Shown: one piece after another, positions 17,198 to 25,234 of the stretch | How positions within the stretch are numbered: the first letter of the stretch is position 1 | Layout of the letters: every line of letters starts with the position of its first letter | DNA from: JAWPMT01 sp965215825 | Lineage (GTDB): Bacteria > Bacteroidota > Bacteroidia > Cytophagales > Cyclobacteriaceae | NCBI GenBank assembly: GCA_965215825.1 | Contig: CBDCEM010000003.1 | Coordinates: 62,001 to 126,000 of the forward strand | Length of the DNA stretch: 64,000 nucleotides | Direction of reading: 5' to 3' | Program-made: the position numbers and the translations under genes | Notes under the pieces: generated by a model | Databases searched by the model: none | Seen by the model: the letters and a program-made list of their open reading frames with translations, nothing else | What the model was told of the DNA's origin: nothing

Positions 17198-18756
17198 GCT
17201 GTTGGAAACACCCACTTTCCATCTACTTTTCGCGCTATGTTCAGGATATTTTCATTTTTGATAGCATCTGGAAGTAGATTGTCAGGGAAACTCTGATAGC
17301 ACAGAGGCCTCGCAAATCGCTTAATGGCCGATACGCCAACAGAAGTAAACCTGCTGTCCGTAGTAGCGGGAAAAGGTCCGCCGTGATGCATGGCATGCCC
17401 TACTTCCACACCAGTAGGTGCGCCATTCCAAAGAATTCTTCCCACGCGTTCCTGTAAGCTTTGACTTACTTTATCTGCCAATTCCATGTCCGCTTCATCA
17501 GCGATGAGTGTCCCGGTAAGTTGTCCTTCAAGGCTCTCAATCACTGCGAAAAGTGCTGCCTCATTTGCGCATTCTACCAGAAGCGTCATTGGGCCGAAAA
17601 TTTCCTGGTGGAGGGTGGGATTCTCTAAAAAGACCTCACTACTCACTGTTGCAAGAGCCGCCTGACTGTCATCCTGGGTTAGACCAGTAACTCCTTGTTG
17701 ATCAATCGCAGTGGCTTTTCCTTTTTCGAAATTCTGTTGAATTCCGGGAGTAAGCATGGTAGCATCAGTGCCCTCGTTCAATTTTGTGGTTAAGGTTTTT
17801 TTGAAACCTTCCAATTCAGCAGAAGTCAACCCAATTAGTAATCCGGGATTGGTGCAAAATTGGCCCACCCCTAGTGTGATAGAGCCAGCATAAGTATTTG
17901 CAACGGTTTCCCCATCCTTTTTTAGTTTTTCAGGGAGCAAAATGACTGGGTTGATACTGCCCATCTCAGCAAAAACCGGGATTGGTTCTTTTCGGTTTTG
18001 AGCCATTTGGTATAAGGCCATGCCGCCTCTTCCAGACCCTGTGAACGCCACGCCCTTCAGCAGTGGGTGGTTGATTAACTGCTCGCCAGTCTTAAACCCA
18101 TTGCCATTCAATGAAGAGAATACTCCGGCCGGCATACCCGTTTTTTTAGCAGCACGAGCAATGCATTGCGCAACAAGTTCATTGGTTCCCAGATGCGCTT
18201 CATGTGCTTTAACGATAACGGGGCATCCCGAAGCTAAAGCAGATGCCGTGTCCCCTCCAGCAGTTGAAAACGCCAAAGGGAAATTACTAGCTGTAAATAC
18301 CAGTATCGGTCCAGTTGCCACAAGTAGTTTCCGTAAGTCGGGTTTGGGCAGAGGAACGCGATCCGGATCTGCCGTGTCGATAGTTGCCTCTACCCAAGAA
18401 CCCTCCCTAACCACTTGCGAAAAAAGTCTTAGTTGACCGCATGTTCGTCCTCGTTCACCCTCGAAGCGACCCTTCGGGAGTCCACTTTCAAGAGAAGCGC
18501 GCTCGATCAGTACATCTCCCAGATTTTCGATTTCGTCAGCGATTGCTTCCAAAAAGGTAGCTCTGTTTTCCGGGGATGTTTTTGAGTATGTTTTATGAGC
18601 TTCTGATGCCAATTTCATGGCCGCTTCAACTTCTTCCGAAGTGGCGGCTACAAAGGTTTCATCAAGTATTTCTTGGGTGGATGCGTTAATTGAGTGAAGT
18701 TCAATTGATCCGTTGGCCGAGGCATCAAAGCCAATAATGTTTTTTCCGCTGATCAT
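17194..18756 (-). CDS. Aldehyde dehydrogenase, probable 2-oxoglutarate semialdehyde (2,5-dioxopentanoate) dehydrogenase
   Basis: 520 aa, matching the long NADP-dependent semialdehyde dehydrogenase branch. The general base E264 (PVFAEMGSINP) and nucleophile C301 (GVGQFCTNPG) are present, as are the cofactor loops FTASNFPLAFSTAGGDTASA and VAFTGSGRGG. In hydroxyproline catabolism this enzyme oxidises 2-oxoglutarate semialdehyde to 2-oxoglutarate, feeding the TCA cycle. It lies 3 bp after the DapA-family deaminase that would make its substrate, and overlaps the next gene by 4 bp, so it is firmly part of the operon. Confidence 0.9.
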   Translation of the reverse strand: MISGKNIIGFDASANGSIELHSINASTQEILDETFVAATSEEVEAAMKLASEAHKTYSKTSPENRATFLEAIADEIENLGDVLIERASLESGLPKGRFEGERGRTCGQLRLFSQVVREGSWVEATIDTADPDRVPLPKPDLRKLLVATGPILVFTASNFPLAFSTAGGDTASALASGCPVIVKAHEAHLGTNELVAQCIARAAKKTGMPAGVFSSLNGNGFKTGEQLINHPLLKGVAFTGSGRGGMALYQMAQNRKEPIPVFAEMGSINPVILLPEKLKKDGETVANTYAGSITLGVGQFCTNPGLLIGLTSAELEGFKKTLTTKLNEGTDATMLTPGIQQNFEKGKATAIDQQGVTGLTQDDSQAALATVSSEVFLENPTLHQEIFGPMTLLVECANEAALFAVIESLEGQLTGTLIADEADMELADKVSQSLQERVGRILWNGAPTGVEVGHAMHHGGPFPATTDSRFTSVGVSAIKRFARPLCYQSFPDNLLPDAIKNENILNIARKVDGKWVFPTA

Positions 18757-18759
18757 ATT

Positions 18760-19677
18760 TTACAAGTGCTTATATTCTGGAAGTGTTGGACGTTTTTTGA
18801 GGGCAGTTCTGATGGTATTCAAAACACGCTCTCTTTCTTCTCCAACCAAAGGTAATCTTGGGGCACGAACATGCTCCGAACCTATACCCACTTCTTGCTC
18901 GGCCAGTTTAATGTATTGAACCAGTTTAGAGTGGATGTCTAGTTCTAGTAAAGGCATGAACCACCGGTAGATCTCCAGAGCTTCAGCAATTCTGCCTGCA
19001 CCTACTAATTTGTGAATGGCCACTGTTTCTGCAGGAAATGCACATACGAGACCAGCTACCCAACCTTTTGCACCCATTACAATGCTTTCCATGGCCAACG
19101 TATCGACACCACTTAAGATAGCATACCTGTCCCCAAAACGATTGATCATTCTGGTGATATTCGTAATGTCCCGGGTAGATTCTTTTACCGCGTTGATATT
19201 TTCACAGTCAGACATTTCATCTAACATATCCAGCGTGATCAGGATTTTATAATCTACGGGATTGTTATAGAGCATCACGGGCAGGGTGGTGCTCGCTGCG
19301 GTCGTCTTAAAGTAAGTTACCGTTTCACGGTCGTCAGCTTTATAGCGCATAGGAGGGAGCATCATCAATCCACTTGCGCCATGGTCTTCAGCTTTTTGAG
19401 CCGTTTGAATGGCTGCCTTGGTGGTTTGTTCTGCGATGTTCATAACGATCGGTACCTTACCCCCTACATGCTCTGCGGCAATAGCCACAAGGCGATATTT
19501 TTCATCATTTTCAAGCGTAGACGCTTCTCCGAGTGTTCCACCCAATATGATACCGCTTACTCCTGCATCTATTTGTGCGGTGAGATTGCTGCGAAAAAGA
19601 TCAAGATCCAGTTCGTCATTGGAGGAAAATTTGGTGGTGACAGCCGGGAATACACCGGACCAGTTGAAATTCTGCAT
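18760..19677 (-). CDS. DapA/NAL family Schiff-base lyase, probable pyrroline-4-hydroxy-2-carboxylate deaminase
   Basis: 305 aa from the preferred ATG at 19677 (MQNFNWSGVFPAVTT, the usual family N-terminus). An upstream in-frame ATG at 19731 would add 18 residues unlike the family. A TIM barrel of the dihydrodipicolinate synthase superfamily: G-GTLGEASTL loop, the Tyr motif PVMLYNNP, and Schiff-base Lys K165 in INAVKESTRD. First gene of the operon, so the expected role is deamination of delta-1-pyrroline-4-hydroxy-2-carboxylate to 2-oxoglutarate semialdehyde. True DapA is unlikely given the neighbours. Confidence 0.86.
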   Translation of the reverse strand: MQNFNWSGVFPAVTTKFSSNDELDLDLFRSNLTAQIDAGVSGIILGGTLGEASTLENDEKYRLVAIAAEHVGGKVPIVMNIAEQTTKAAIQTAQKAEDHGASGLMMLPPMRYKADDRETVTYFKTTAASTTLPVMLYNNPVDYKILITLDMLDEMSDCENINAVKESTRDITNITRMINRFGDRYAILSGVDTLAMESIVMGAKGWVAGLVCAFPAETVAIHKLVGAGRIAEALEIYRWFMPLLELDIHSKLVQYIKLAEQEVGIGSEHVRAPRLPLVGEERERVLNTIRTALKKRPTLPEYKHL

Positions 19678-19800
19678 GAGATCGAATGATAAACGATTTA
19701 GGAAGGCAAAGGAAAAGTGAAATAACTTCAAAAAGTATATGATACTAACTATTTTTTGTCTTATTTATGCAAAATGAGTTATTAATAGATATTTATTGCT

Positions 19801-20661
19801 TTGAGTGCATTACCATTTAAAATACCAAAGACTGGAGATCCTGCGATTTTGACGCAAGTGGATGAGGGGCAGTATTTTTATGATACTCTTCATAAACATG
19901 AAGAGCATCAGATCACTCTCATAGCTTCGGGTACCGGAACATTGATCTGTGGAGAACATCTCGGACGATTTGCTCCGGGAGATGTGTTTTTTTTTGGATC
20001 GAACCAACCGCACGTATTGAAATGTGACGAAGAATACTACCGGGAGGAGAGCCAAAAACAGGCCTGTATGATTTCGCTATTTTTTCAGGACGACTCGCTG
20101 GGAACAAAGTTCCTGGAATTGAATGAGGCCCGGGACCTAAAGAAGTTTCTAAGCCGTGCGAAATACGGGATCAGGTTTTCCCCGGGGACTTCCAGAGCAG
20201 CCAGCTCATTGTTTGAGGCAAGTGTAAACAAACAGGGGTTAACACTGATTGTTGGCTTTCTGGAGCTTATAGATGTTTTGATGAGTGATCCGAATCCACA
20301 GTTGCTGAGCCACCAATTACTGCCATCTATGAATGATGACGAGGGGCAACGGATGAATGCAGTGGTTCAGTACACACTTAAACATTTTAAGTCTCCCATC
20401 GGCATTGAGGAGATCGCTTCGGTTGCTAACATGGCTTCAAATTCATTTTGCCGGTATTTCAAACTAAGAACCCGAAAGACTTACTTGAATTACCTGAATG
20501 AGATTAGAATTGCTCATGCCTGTCAGTTGCTTCGGAAGAATCGACTTGCAGTTGGTCAGGTGGCGCACCTTTCTGGTTTTAAGAACCTGGCTCACTTTAA
20601 CCGATCATTTAAAAAGGTGATGCAAGTCACTCCTGGTAAATATGGGCGAGAAGTCCGGTAA
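19801..20661 (+). CDS. AraC family transcriptional regulator of the hydroxyproline operon
   Basis: 286 aa, TTG start (the frame is closed upstream at 19786-19788). Residues 1-110 form a cupin-like sensor (HKHEEHQITLIASGTGTLICGEHLGRFAPGDVFFFGSNQPH), and the last 100 residues carry two helix-turn-helix units (IGIEEIASVANMASNSFCRYFK and LAVGQVAHLSGFKNLAHFNRSFKK, ending VTPGKYGR). It is divergent from the catabolic operon with only about 120 bp between start codons, so it most likely activates that operon in response to hydroxyproline or an intermediate and may autoregulate. Confidence 0.9.
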   Translation: MSALPFKIPKTGDPAILTQVDEGQYFYDTLHKHEEHQITLIASGTGTLICGEHLGRFAPGDVFFFGSNQPHVLKCDEEYYREESQKQACMISLFFQDDSLGTKFLELNEARDLKKFLSRAKYGIRFSPGTSRAASSLFEASVNKQGLTLIVGFLELIDVLMSDPNPQLLSHQLLPSMNDDEGQRMNAVVQYTLKHFKSPIGIEEIASVANMASNSFCRYFKLRTRKTYLNYLNEIRIAHACQLLRKNRLAVGQVAHLSGFKNLAHFNRSFKKVMQVTPGKYGREVR

Positions 20662-20746
20662 TTTTTAATCCACAGTAGTTTATTACTTTACTACCCTCAG
20701 CGCTGTACAAAACCCCTTGAATAGTGCTTAATTTGTAACAAGCAAT

Positions 20747-21181
20747 ATGAATGAAGAAGAAATAATCATTATCAACGGACCCAATTTGAATCTTTTAGGC
20801 AAGCGTGAGCCTGAGGTATACGGTTCAACTTCTTTTGTTGACTTTTATGAAAGATTGAAAGCGAACCACCCGCAGGTCAATTTGAATTACTTTCAATTCA
20901 ATCATGAAGGTGATATGATTTCAAAAATTCAGGAAGTTGGATTCTCGAACGTTGGCATCATTCTTAATCCCGCCGGATATTCGCATACATCGGTTGCCTT
21001 AGCGGATGCTGTTGCCGCGGTGAATGCGCCTGTAGTGGAAGTGCACATTTCCAATATTTTTTCCAGAGAAGAGTTTCGAAAGCACAGTTACATCAGTCCG
21101 GTGAGTGCAGGCGTCATCACAGGGTTTGGGTTGAAGGGTTACGAGTTGGCATTGAAATTCTTGTTGGAACGTCATGGCTAA
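20747..21181 (+). CDS. aroQ: Type II 3-dehydroquinate dehydratase
   Basis: 144 aa, the standard length. All family motifs are present: NGPNLNLLGKREPEVYG with catalytic Y25, LNPAGYSHTSVALADA, EVHISN, REEFRKHS and PVSAGVITGFGLKGYELAL. It catalyses the trans-dehydration of 3-dehydroquinate to 3-dehydroshikimate in aromatic amino acid biosynthesis, in the cytoplasm as a dodecamer. The 3' end overlaps the next gene by 8 bp, so the two are probably co-translated. The usual GAYTHTS is GYSHTS here, a mild change. Confidence 0.95.
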   Translation: MNEEEIIIINGPNLNLLGKREPEVYGSTSFVDFYERLKANHPQVNLNYFQFNHEGDMISKIQEVGFSNVGIILNPAGYSHTSVALADAVAAVNAPVVEVHISNIFSREEFRKHSYISPVSAGVITGFGLKGYELALKFLLERHG

Positions 21182-22235
21182 CATTTCCTTCTATCCCGGT
21201 CCAAGCAAAGTGTATTCGAATATCTCGGAATACATCTATGAGGCCCACATGAAGGGATTCATGTCAATTAATCACAGAAGTGATGAATTCATGTGGCTGT
21301 CGCAAGAAGTCAAAAAAACGCTTCGAACCAAGCTGGGTATTCCCGAAGATTATCGGATTCTCTTTCTCTCGTCTGCAACTGAGTCCTGGGAAGTAATTGC
21401 TCAATCGCTAACAAGGAAAACTTCACAACATTTTTACAACGGCGCCTTTGGAAAGAAATGGTACCAATACGCACAGGCACTTCATACAAAGGCAATACCA
21501 ACTGCTTTTGAGATGAATCAGCCGCTGCCAATTCATGAATTGAATCCCGATGCGGATTGCATTTGCATTACCCATTGTGAAACGTCCAATGGAACCTACA
21601 TCTCTTCGGTGTTATTGGATGAGTTGGATAAGCAACGAAACTCCGATCAACTCATAGCAGTGGATAGCACGAGCAGCATGGCGGGATTGGTATTGCCCTG
21701 GGAAAAGGCAGATTATTGGTTTGCGTCAGTTCAAAAATGTTTTGGACTTCCAGCGGGTTTAGGCATAGCTGTAGTTTCACCGGCTGCAGCAAAACGTGCG
21801 GAGGAATTGAATAGAAATGATCATTACAACAGCCTGGTTCGCATCCTGGAAAATGAAGAGAAACATCAAACCCACTTTACACCGAATGTTCTTGGGATAT
21901 ACTTACTCTATCGGACTCAGGATTATTCGAAAACTATAGATATCGTTGAGGCTAAGTTGCTGAAGAGATTTCAGTATTGGGTTGATTTTCTTGACGGATT
22001 CAGTGACTTTTCATTTCTTGTGGAAAACCCAATCGTTCGTTCCCCCACCGTGATTGCCTTAACGACGGCCTGGGTAGAGAAAGTCAAACAACTGGCAAAG
22101 GAAGCTGGAATTACACTTGGCAATGGTTACGGGGAATGGAAAACTTCGAGTTTCAGGATTGCTAACTTTCCAGCGATCAAGAAAAAGGAAATCGAAGCAC
22201 TCAGTACTATTTTGAGAAAGAGTTTTAAATCTTAA
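21174..22235 (+). CDS. Class V aminotransferase, phosphoserine aminotransferase-like
   Basis: 353 aa PLP enzyme. N-terminal FYPGPSKVYSNI and FMSINHRSDEF match the SerC-like pattern (GPS, then SHRS-type loop); VDSTSSMAG holds the PLP-ring Asp and FASVQKCFGLPAG the Schiff-base Lys (K188). Compared with classical SerC some phosphate-binding positions differ, so the substrate could be phosphoserine or another amino acid/glyoxylate. It overlaps aroQ by 8 bp and is convergent with the TPR gene, with only 4 bp between. Confidence 0.82.
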   Translation: MANISFYPGPSKVYSNISEYIYEAHMKGFMSINHRSDEFMWLSQEVKKTLRTKLGIPEDYRILFLSSATESWEVIAQSLTRKTSQHFYNGAFGKKWYQYAQALHTKAIPTAFEMNQPLPIHELNPDADCICITHCETSNGTYISSVLLDELDKQRNSDQLIAVDSTSSMAGLVLPWEKADYWFASVQKCFGLPAGLGIAVVSPAAAKRAEELNRNDHYNSLVRILENEEKHQTHFTPNVLGIYLLYRTQDYSKTIDIVEAKLLKRFQYWVDFLDGFSDFSFLVENPIVRSPTVIALTTAWVEKVKQLAKEAGITLGNGYGEWKTSSFRIANFPAIKKKEIEALSTILRKSFKS

Positions 22236-22239
22236 ACGA

Positions 22240-23547
22240 CTACTGTCTTCTCTTCACAGGAACAGAAGTGTTGATCCAACACTTGATATCTACTTCATCA
22301 CCTTCTTCATAGTTTTCATTGAAGATATCTTCAATAGAAGGGAACTGTTCCTTTGATGCCTGGATTTGCACTTCATTACTGGCCTTGGTGTACATGATTT
22401 CTGCGGCAATAAAGACTGCCCGATCAATTACCCTCGATTTACCTTCTTTACATTCCTCGTAGCTTCCAAAATATAAATTGCCAATGAGGTTGTAGGGTTC
22501 GGGCCTTCCGGGGTTGAGCGCGCTTGCCTTGTATGCGGTTGTTCTGGCATTGATCTTATCTCCCGTTTTGTAGTAGATATTGGCTTTGTTTAGTAGTGCT
22601 TCAAACTTTTCCTTATTGTCGTTGGTGAGCTGCAGGGAATTATCAAAGAATGTGTGTGCCTTGTTGTAGTCTTCGGCCTTGGCGTATCTGTCACCAAGGG
22701 CCTTGGCCAGATTGAAGGAGGGACTTTCAGCATAAACCAGTTCTCCTGCCATTGTAAAATAGGGTTGGTCAGTGCATTTCGCCTGAAGCGAATATTTAAA
22801 TATTTTCTTTGCGGTGTTTAAATCTTCCGGATTGGCAGTTAAACGTGGCACAAGATTTCCTTCAATGAATTCACAGGTCAATATACCCTCAAGGGAAGTT
22901 AGTAACGCATCTACCTTGTCCTGATCTTTTTTGGTTTTATCCGGTTTGGCGCCGTTGGATAGTTTGTAAGCTAATACTTCAGATACCTGATTATGAATCT
23001 CCAATACCATCTCGCCTGTCATGTTTTCAGGTGATTTTTCGAAGTAGAATTTTGCCAGTGTCATGTATGGAATGAGATTGAAGGCCGACACATCATTACC
23101 ATTTAATTCGAAATTCTTTTGATACAACTCCAGGAGCATAGGGTACCTTGAGGGGATTCGATAGAACTGCTTAAATGCGTCGTAGGCTTTTCGGTCGATT
23201 ACCTTGGCTTCATTCCCAAAATAATTGATACGTTGGTCGTACATCCATAACAAGGAGTCCTGCAATCTTGTTTTTCGTTCGGCATCACCTTCATCTTTCA
23301 GAATAATGCCCAAAGTCTTGGCACCATCGATGTATATGGATGCGTTGAGCTCAGGATTGTTTTTGTAAAGCCACTGGAGTGTATTGAAGGTCGCGTTCTG
23401 GTCATCCAACTGCGCTTGTATTTTGTAGTAAGCTTGTTTCTCCTTGGCATCATCTCGCAACGATTCATCTTCGGGCCAGTTCCAGCCCTCCTGTGCGTAC
23501 AGCGAAGAAGTCGCGAGTGAAAAAATAATAAGCATAAGGAATCTCAT
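22240..23547 (-). CDS. Secreted tetratricopeptide-repeat protein
   Basis: 435 aa with a signal peptide (MRFLMLIIFSLATSSLYAQ). The central and C-terminal parts contain TPR-like helix pairs (for example KAEDYNKAHTFFDNSLQLTND.. FEALLNKANIYYKTGDKINARTTAYKASALNPGRPEPYNLIGNLYFGS). The tail DEVDIKCWINTSVPVKRR recurs in periplasmic Bacteroidota TPR proteins. No catalytic motif. Likely a periplasmic scaffold or envelope assembly factor; no more specific role can be supported. It ends 4 bp from the convergent transaminase gene. Confidence 0.82.
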   Translation of the reverse strand: MRFLMLIIFSLATSSLYAQEGWNWPEDESLRDDAKEKQAYYKIQAQLDDQNATFNTLQWLYKNNPELNASIYIDGAKTLGIILKDEGDAERKTRLQDSLLWMYDQRINYFGNEAKVIDRKAYDAFKQFYRIPSRYPMLLELYQKNFELNGNDVSAFNLIPYMTLAKFYFEKSPENMTGEMVLEIHNQVSEVLAYKLSNGAKPDKTKKDQDKVDALLTSLEGILTCEFIEGNLVPRLTANPEDLNTAKKIFKYSLQAKCTDQPYFTMAGELVYAESPSFNLAKALGDRYAKAEDYNKAHTFFDNSLQLTNDNKEKFEALLNKANIYYKTGDKINARTTAYKASALNPGRPEPYNLIGNLYFGSYEECKEGKSRVIDRAVFIAAEIMYTKASNEVQIQASKEQFPSIEDIFNENYEEGDEVDIKCWINTSVPVKRRQ

Positions 23548-23675
23548 AGTTGCAAGGATATGATAAATAGATGTATACGTCTAGTCGCGACTCAAATTTT
23601 CCGCAAAGTGGGTAAAGTTCTGACTTTCATACCATACGTATCTCATTAGCTTTGTGTTAAGTAAAGTTGATACGA

Positions 23676-24245
23676 ATGCTCAATTTCAAAGAAATTTTTT
23701 CAGTAACACTGATCCTTTTCTCAGTAATCGACATATTGGGAAACATTCCTTTAATTGTAGATATGCGACGCAGATGGGGGAAGATTGAATCCGGGAAAGC
23801 TACACTTGTTGCCGGTATCCTGATGGTCATGTTTTTATTCCTCGGTGAGCAAATTCTGAACCTTTTCGGATTAGATATAGGCTCATTTGCTATTTCCGGG
23901 GCTTTCATTATGTTCATCATCGGAATGGAGATGGTATTGGGATTGCAAATATTCAAGCCGTCACCGGATGAAGGCTCCACTTCTTCAATTGTTCCTCTTG
24001 CCTTTCCTATCCTGGCGGGAGCAGGTACCATGACTACCTTGATCTCTCTTCGAGCGGAGTTTGCGGAAACCAACATTTTAGTAGGCATTGTGATCAATCT
24101 GGTTATTGTCTATATCGTGTTGAAGTCTTCAGCATGGCTGGAAAAAAAGATCGGACCTGCGGGATTCAATGTGCTGAGAAAGGTTTTTGGCATTATACTG
24201 CTTTCTATCGCTATTAAGTTATTTAAAACAAACTGGTTCATTTAA
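23676..24245 (+). CDS. MarC family integral membrane protein
   Basis: 189 aa with six transmembrane helices, from the ATG at 23676 (a TTG three codons upstream is possible but less likely). MarC features: FSVIDILGNIPLIVDMRRRW in helix 1, FLFLGEQILNLFGLDIGSFAISGAFIMFIIGMEMV, and the reentrant SIVPLAFPILAGAGTMTTLI. The family was once linked to multiple antibiotic resistance but that is not upheld; the transport function is unknown. The stop codon overlaps the start of rnhA by one base (TAATG), suggesting co-expression. Confidence 0.88.
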   Translation: MLNFKEIFSVTLILFSVIDILGNIPLIVDMRRRWGKIESGKATLVAGILMVMFLFLGEQILNLFGLDIGSFAISGAFIMFIIGMEMVLGLQIFKPSPDEGSTSSIVPLAFPILAGAGTMTTLISLRAEFAETNILVGIVINLVIVYIVLKSSAWLEKKIGPAGFNVLRKVFGIILLSIAIKLFKTNWFI

Positions 24246-24703
24246 TGATTACGATCTGGACAGACGGTGCCGCCAAGGGGAATCCGGGCCCCGGTGGTTT
24301 TGGTACCATTCTCGACTATAAAGGCAAACGGAAAGAACTTTCCGAAGGCTTCCGTATGACGACTAATAATCGCATGGAATTACTAGCGGTCATCGTGGGT
24401 CTGGAATCCATCAAGAAAGATGGATGGTCCGTAAAAGTTGTCTCAGACTCTAAGTACGTAGTAGATGCGGTGGAAAAGGGATGGTTGAAAAACTGGGTAA
24501 CCAAGGATTTTAAAGGCAAGAAAAACCGAGATCTATGGGAGCGATTTCTAAAGGTTTATTACCGTCATAGGGTGAGTTTTCAGTGGGTAAAAGGTCACGC
24601 TGGGCATCCTGAAAATGAGCGTTGTGATGAGTTGGCCGTGGAGGCTGCAGAATTGCAGGAATATCAACAAAGTGTGGATTCAGAGTTTGAAAAAACACGA
24701 TGA
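24245..24703 (+). CDS. rnhA: Ribonuclease HI
   Basis: 152 aa, typical length. The DEDD active site is complete: D7 (IWTDGAAKGNPGPGG), E45 (NNRMELLAVI), D68 (VVSDSKYVV) and D128 (NERCDELA), with the catalytic-loop His in KGHAGHPEN (H118). It removes RNA from RNA-DNA hybrids during replication and R-loop repair. Translationally linked to marC by a one-base overlap. The C-terminal extension after the last helix is short and acidic. Confidence 0.95.
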   Translation: MITIWTDGAAKGNPGPGGFGTILDYKGKRKELSEGFRMTTNNRMELLAVIVGLESIKKDGWSVKVVSDSKYVVDAVEKGWLKNWVTKDFKGKKNRDLWERFLKVYYRHRVSFQWVKGHAGHPENERCDELAVEAAELQEYQQSVDSEFEKTR

Positions 24704-24813
24704 AATAGTCCGTTCTTAAAGTATTCCTTATATCCATTCTCATGAATCGGAACAGACCTTTGTTTCGGTTTTCCTGATACTCGATTACGAAACTTCATCT
24801 AAGCTGTAACTTT

Positions 24814-24876
24814 TGTTTACAAACATGAGTATTATAGTTCTGTAAACATTTACATTTATGAGGAAAATCATAAATG
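24814..24876. promoter_or_regulatory. Inverted repeats upstream of the second PadR gene
   Basis: TGTTTACA (24814-24821) is mirrored by TGTAAACA (24841-24848). CATTTATGA (24853-24861) is mirrored by TCATAAATG (24868-24876) across 6 bp. The second palindrome ends 16 bp before the PadR ATG. Both are plausible PadR operators, but their sequences differ from those in front of the first PadR gene. Confidence 0.55.
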
Positions 24877-24892
24877 CATAAAATCAAGGAAC

Positions 24893-25225
24893 ATGAAAGG
24901 GAGTAATCTGGGTGAGTTTGAAGAACTGATTTTGTTGACTGTAGCAGCACTGAGCCAGGAGGCATATGCTGTATCAATAAAAGAGGAATTGGAACGAAGG
25001 GCAAATCGTCCCACGAATATCAGTGCCATTCACTCATCATTGTATCGCCTGGAGGATAAAGGCTTTTTGAATTCTGCTTTTGGCGGTGCTACGCAAAAGA
25101 GAGGCGGGAAAAGCAAGCGATATTTTCAGGTAACGAATGCGGGATATGCGGCCTTGCAGCAATCCAAAGACTTGCGACAAGACTACTGGAAAACCATTCC
25201 AAGATTGGCTTTTGTCAAACTATGA
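24893..25225 (+). CDS. PadR family transcriptional regulator (second copy)
   Basis: 110 aa, clearly paralogous to the protein at 9279-9626: shared LGEFEEL-LLTVAALSQEAYAVSIKEEL, TNISAIHSSLYRLEDKGFL and GGATQKRGGKSKRYFQVT segments. A winged-helix repressor with a short dimerization helix. It lies just before a prefix-domain permease, repeating the PadR-permease module found 15 kb upstream. It is probably regulated by palindromes at 24814-24876. Confidence 0.9.
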   Translation: MKGSNLGEFEELILLTVAALSQEAYAVSIKEELERRANRPTNISAIHSSLYRLEDKGFLNSAFGGATQKRGGKSKRYFQVTNAGYAALQQSKDLRQDYWKTIPRLAFVKL

Positions 25226-25234
25226 TTCGGGTTT

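Noticed and set aside
22738..22747. CAGTTCTCCT inside the TPR protein gene
   Set aside because: It lies in coding sequence; there is no YAGAAAA 21 bp before and no -7 element 41 bp after.
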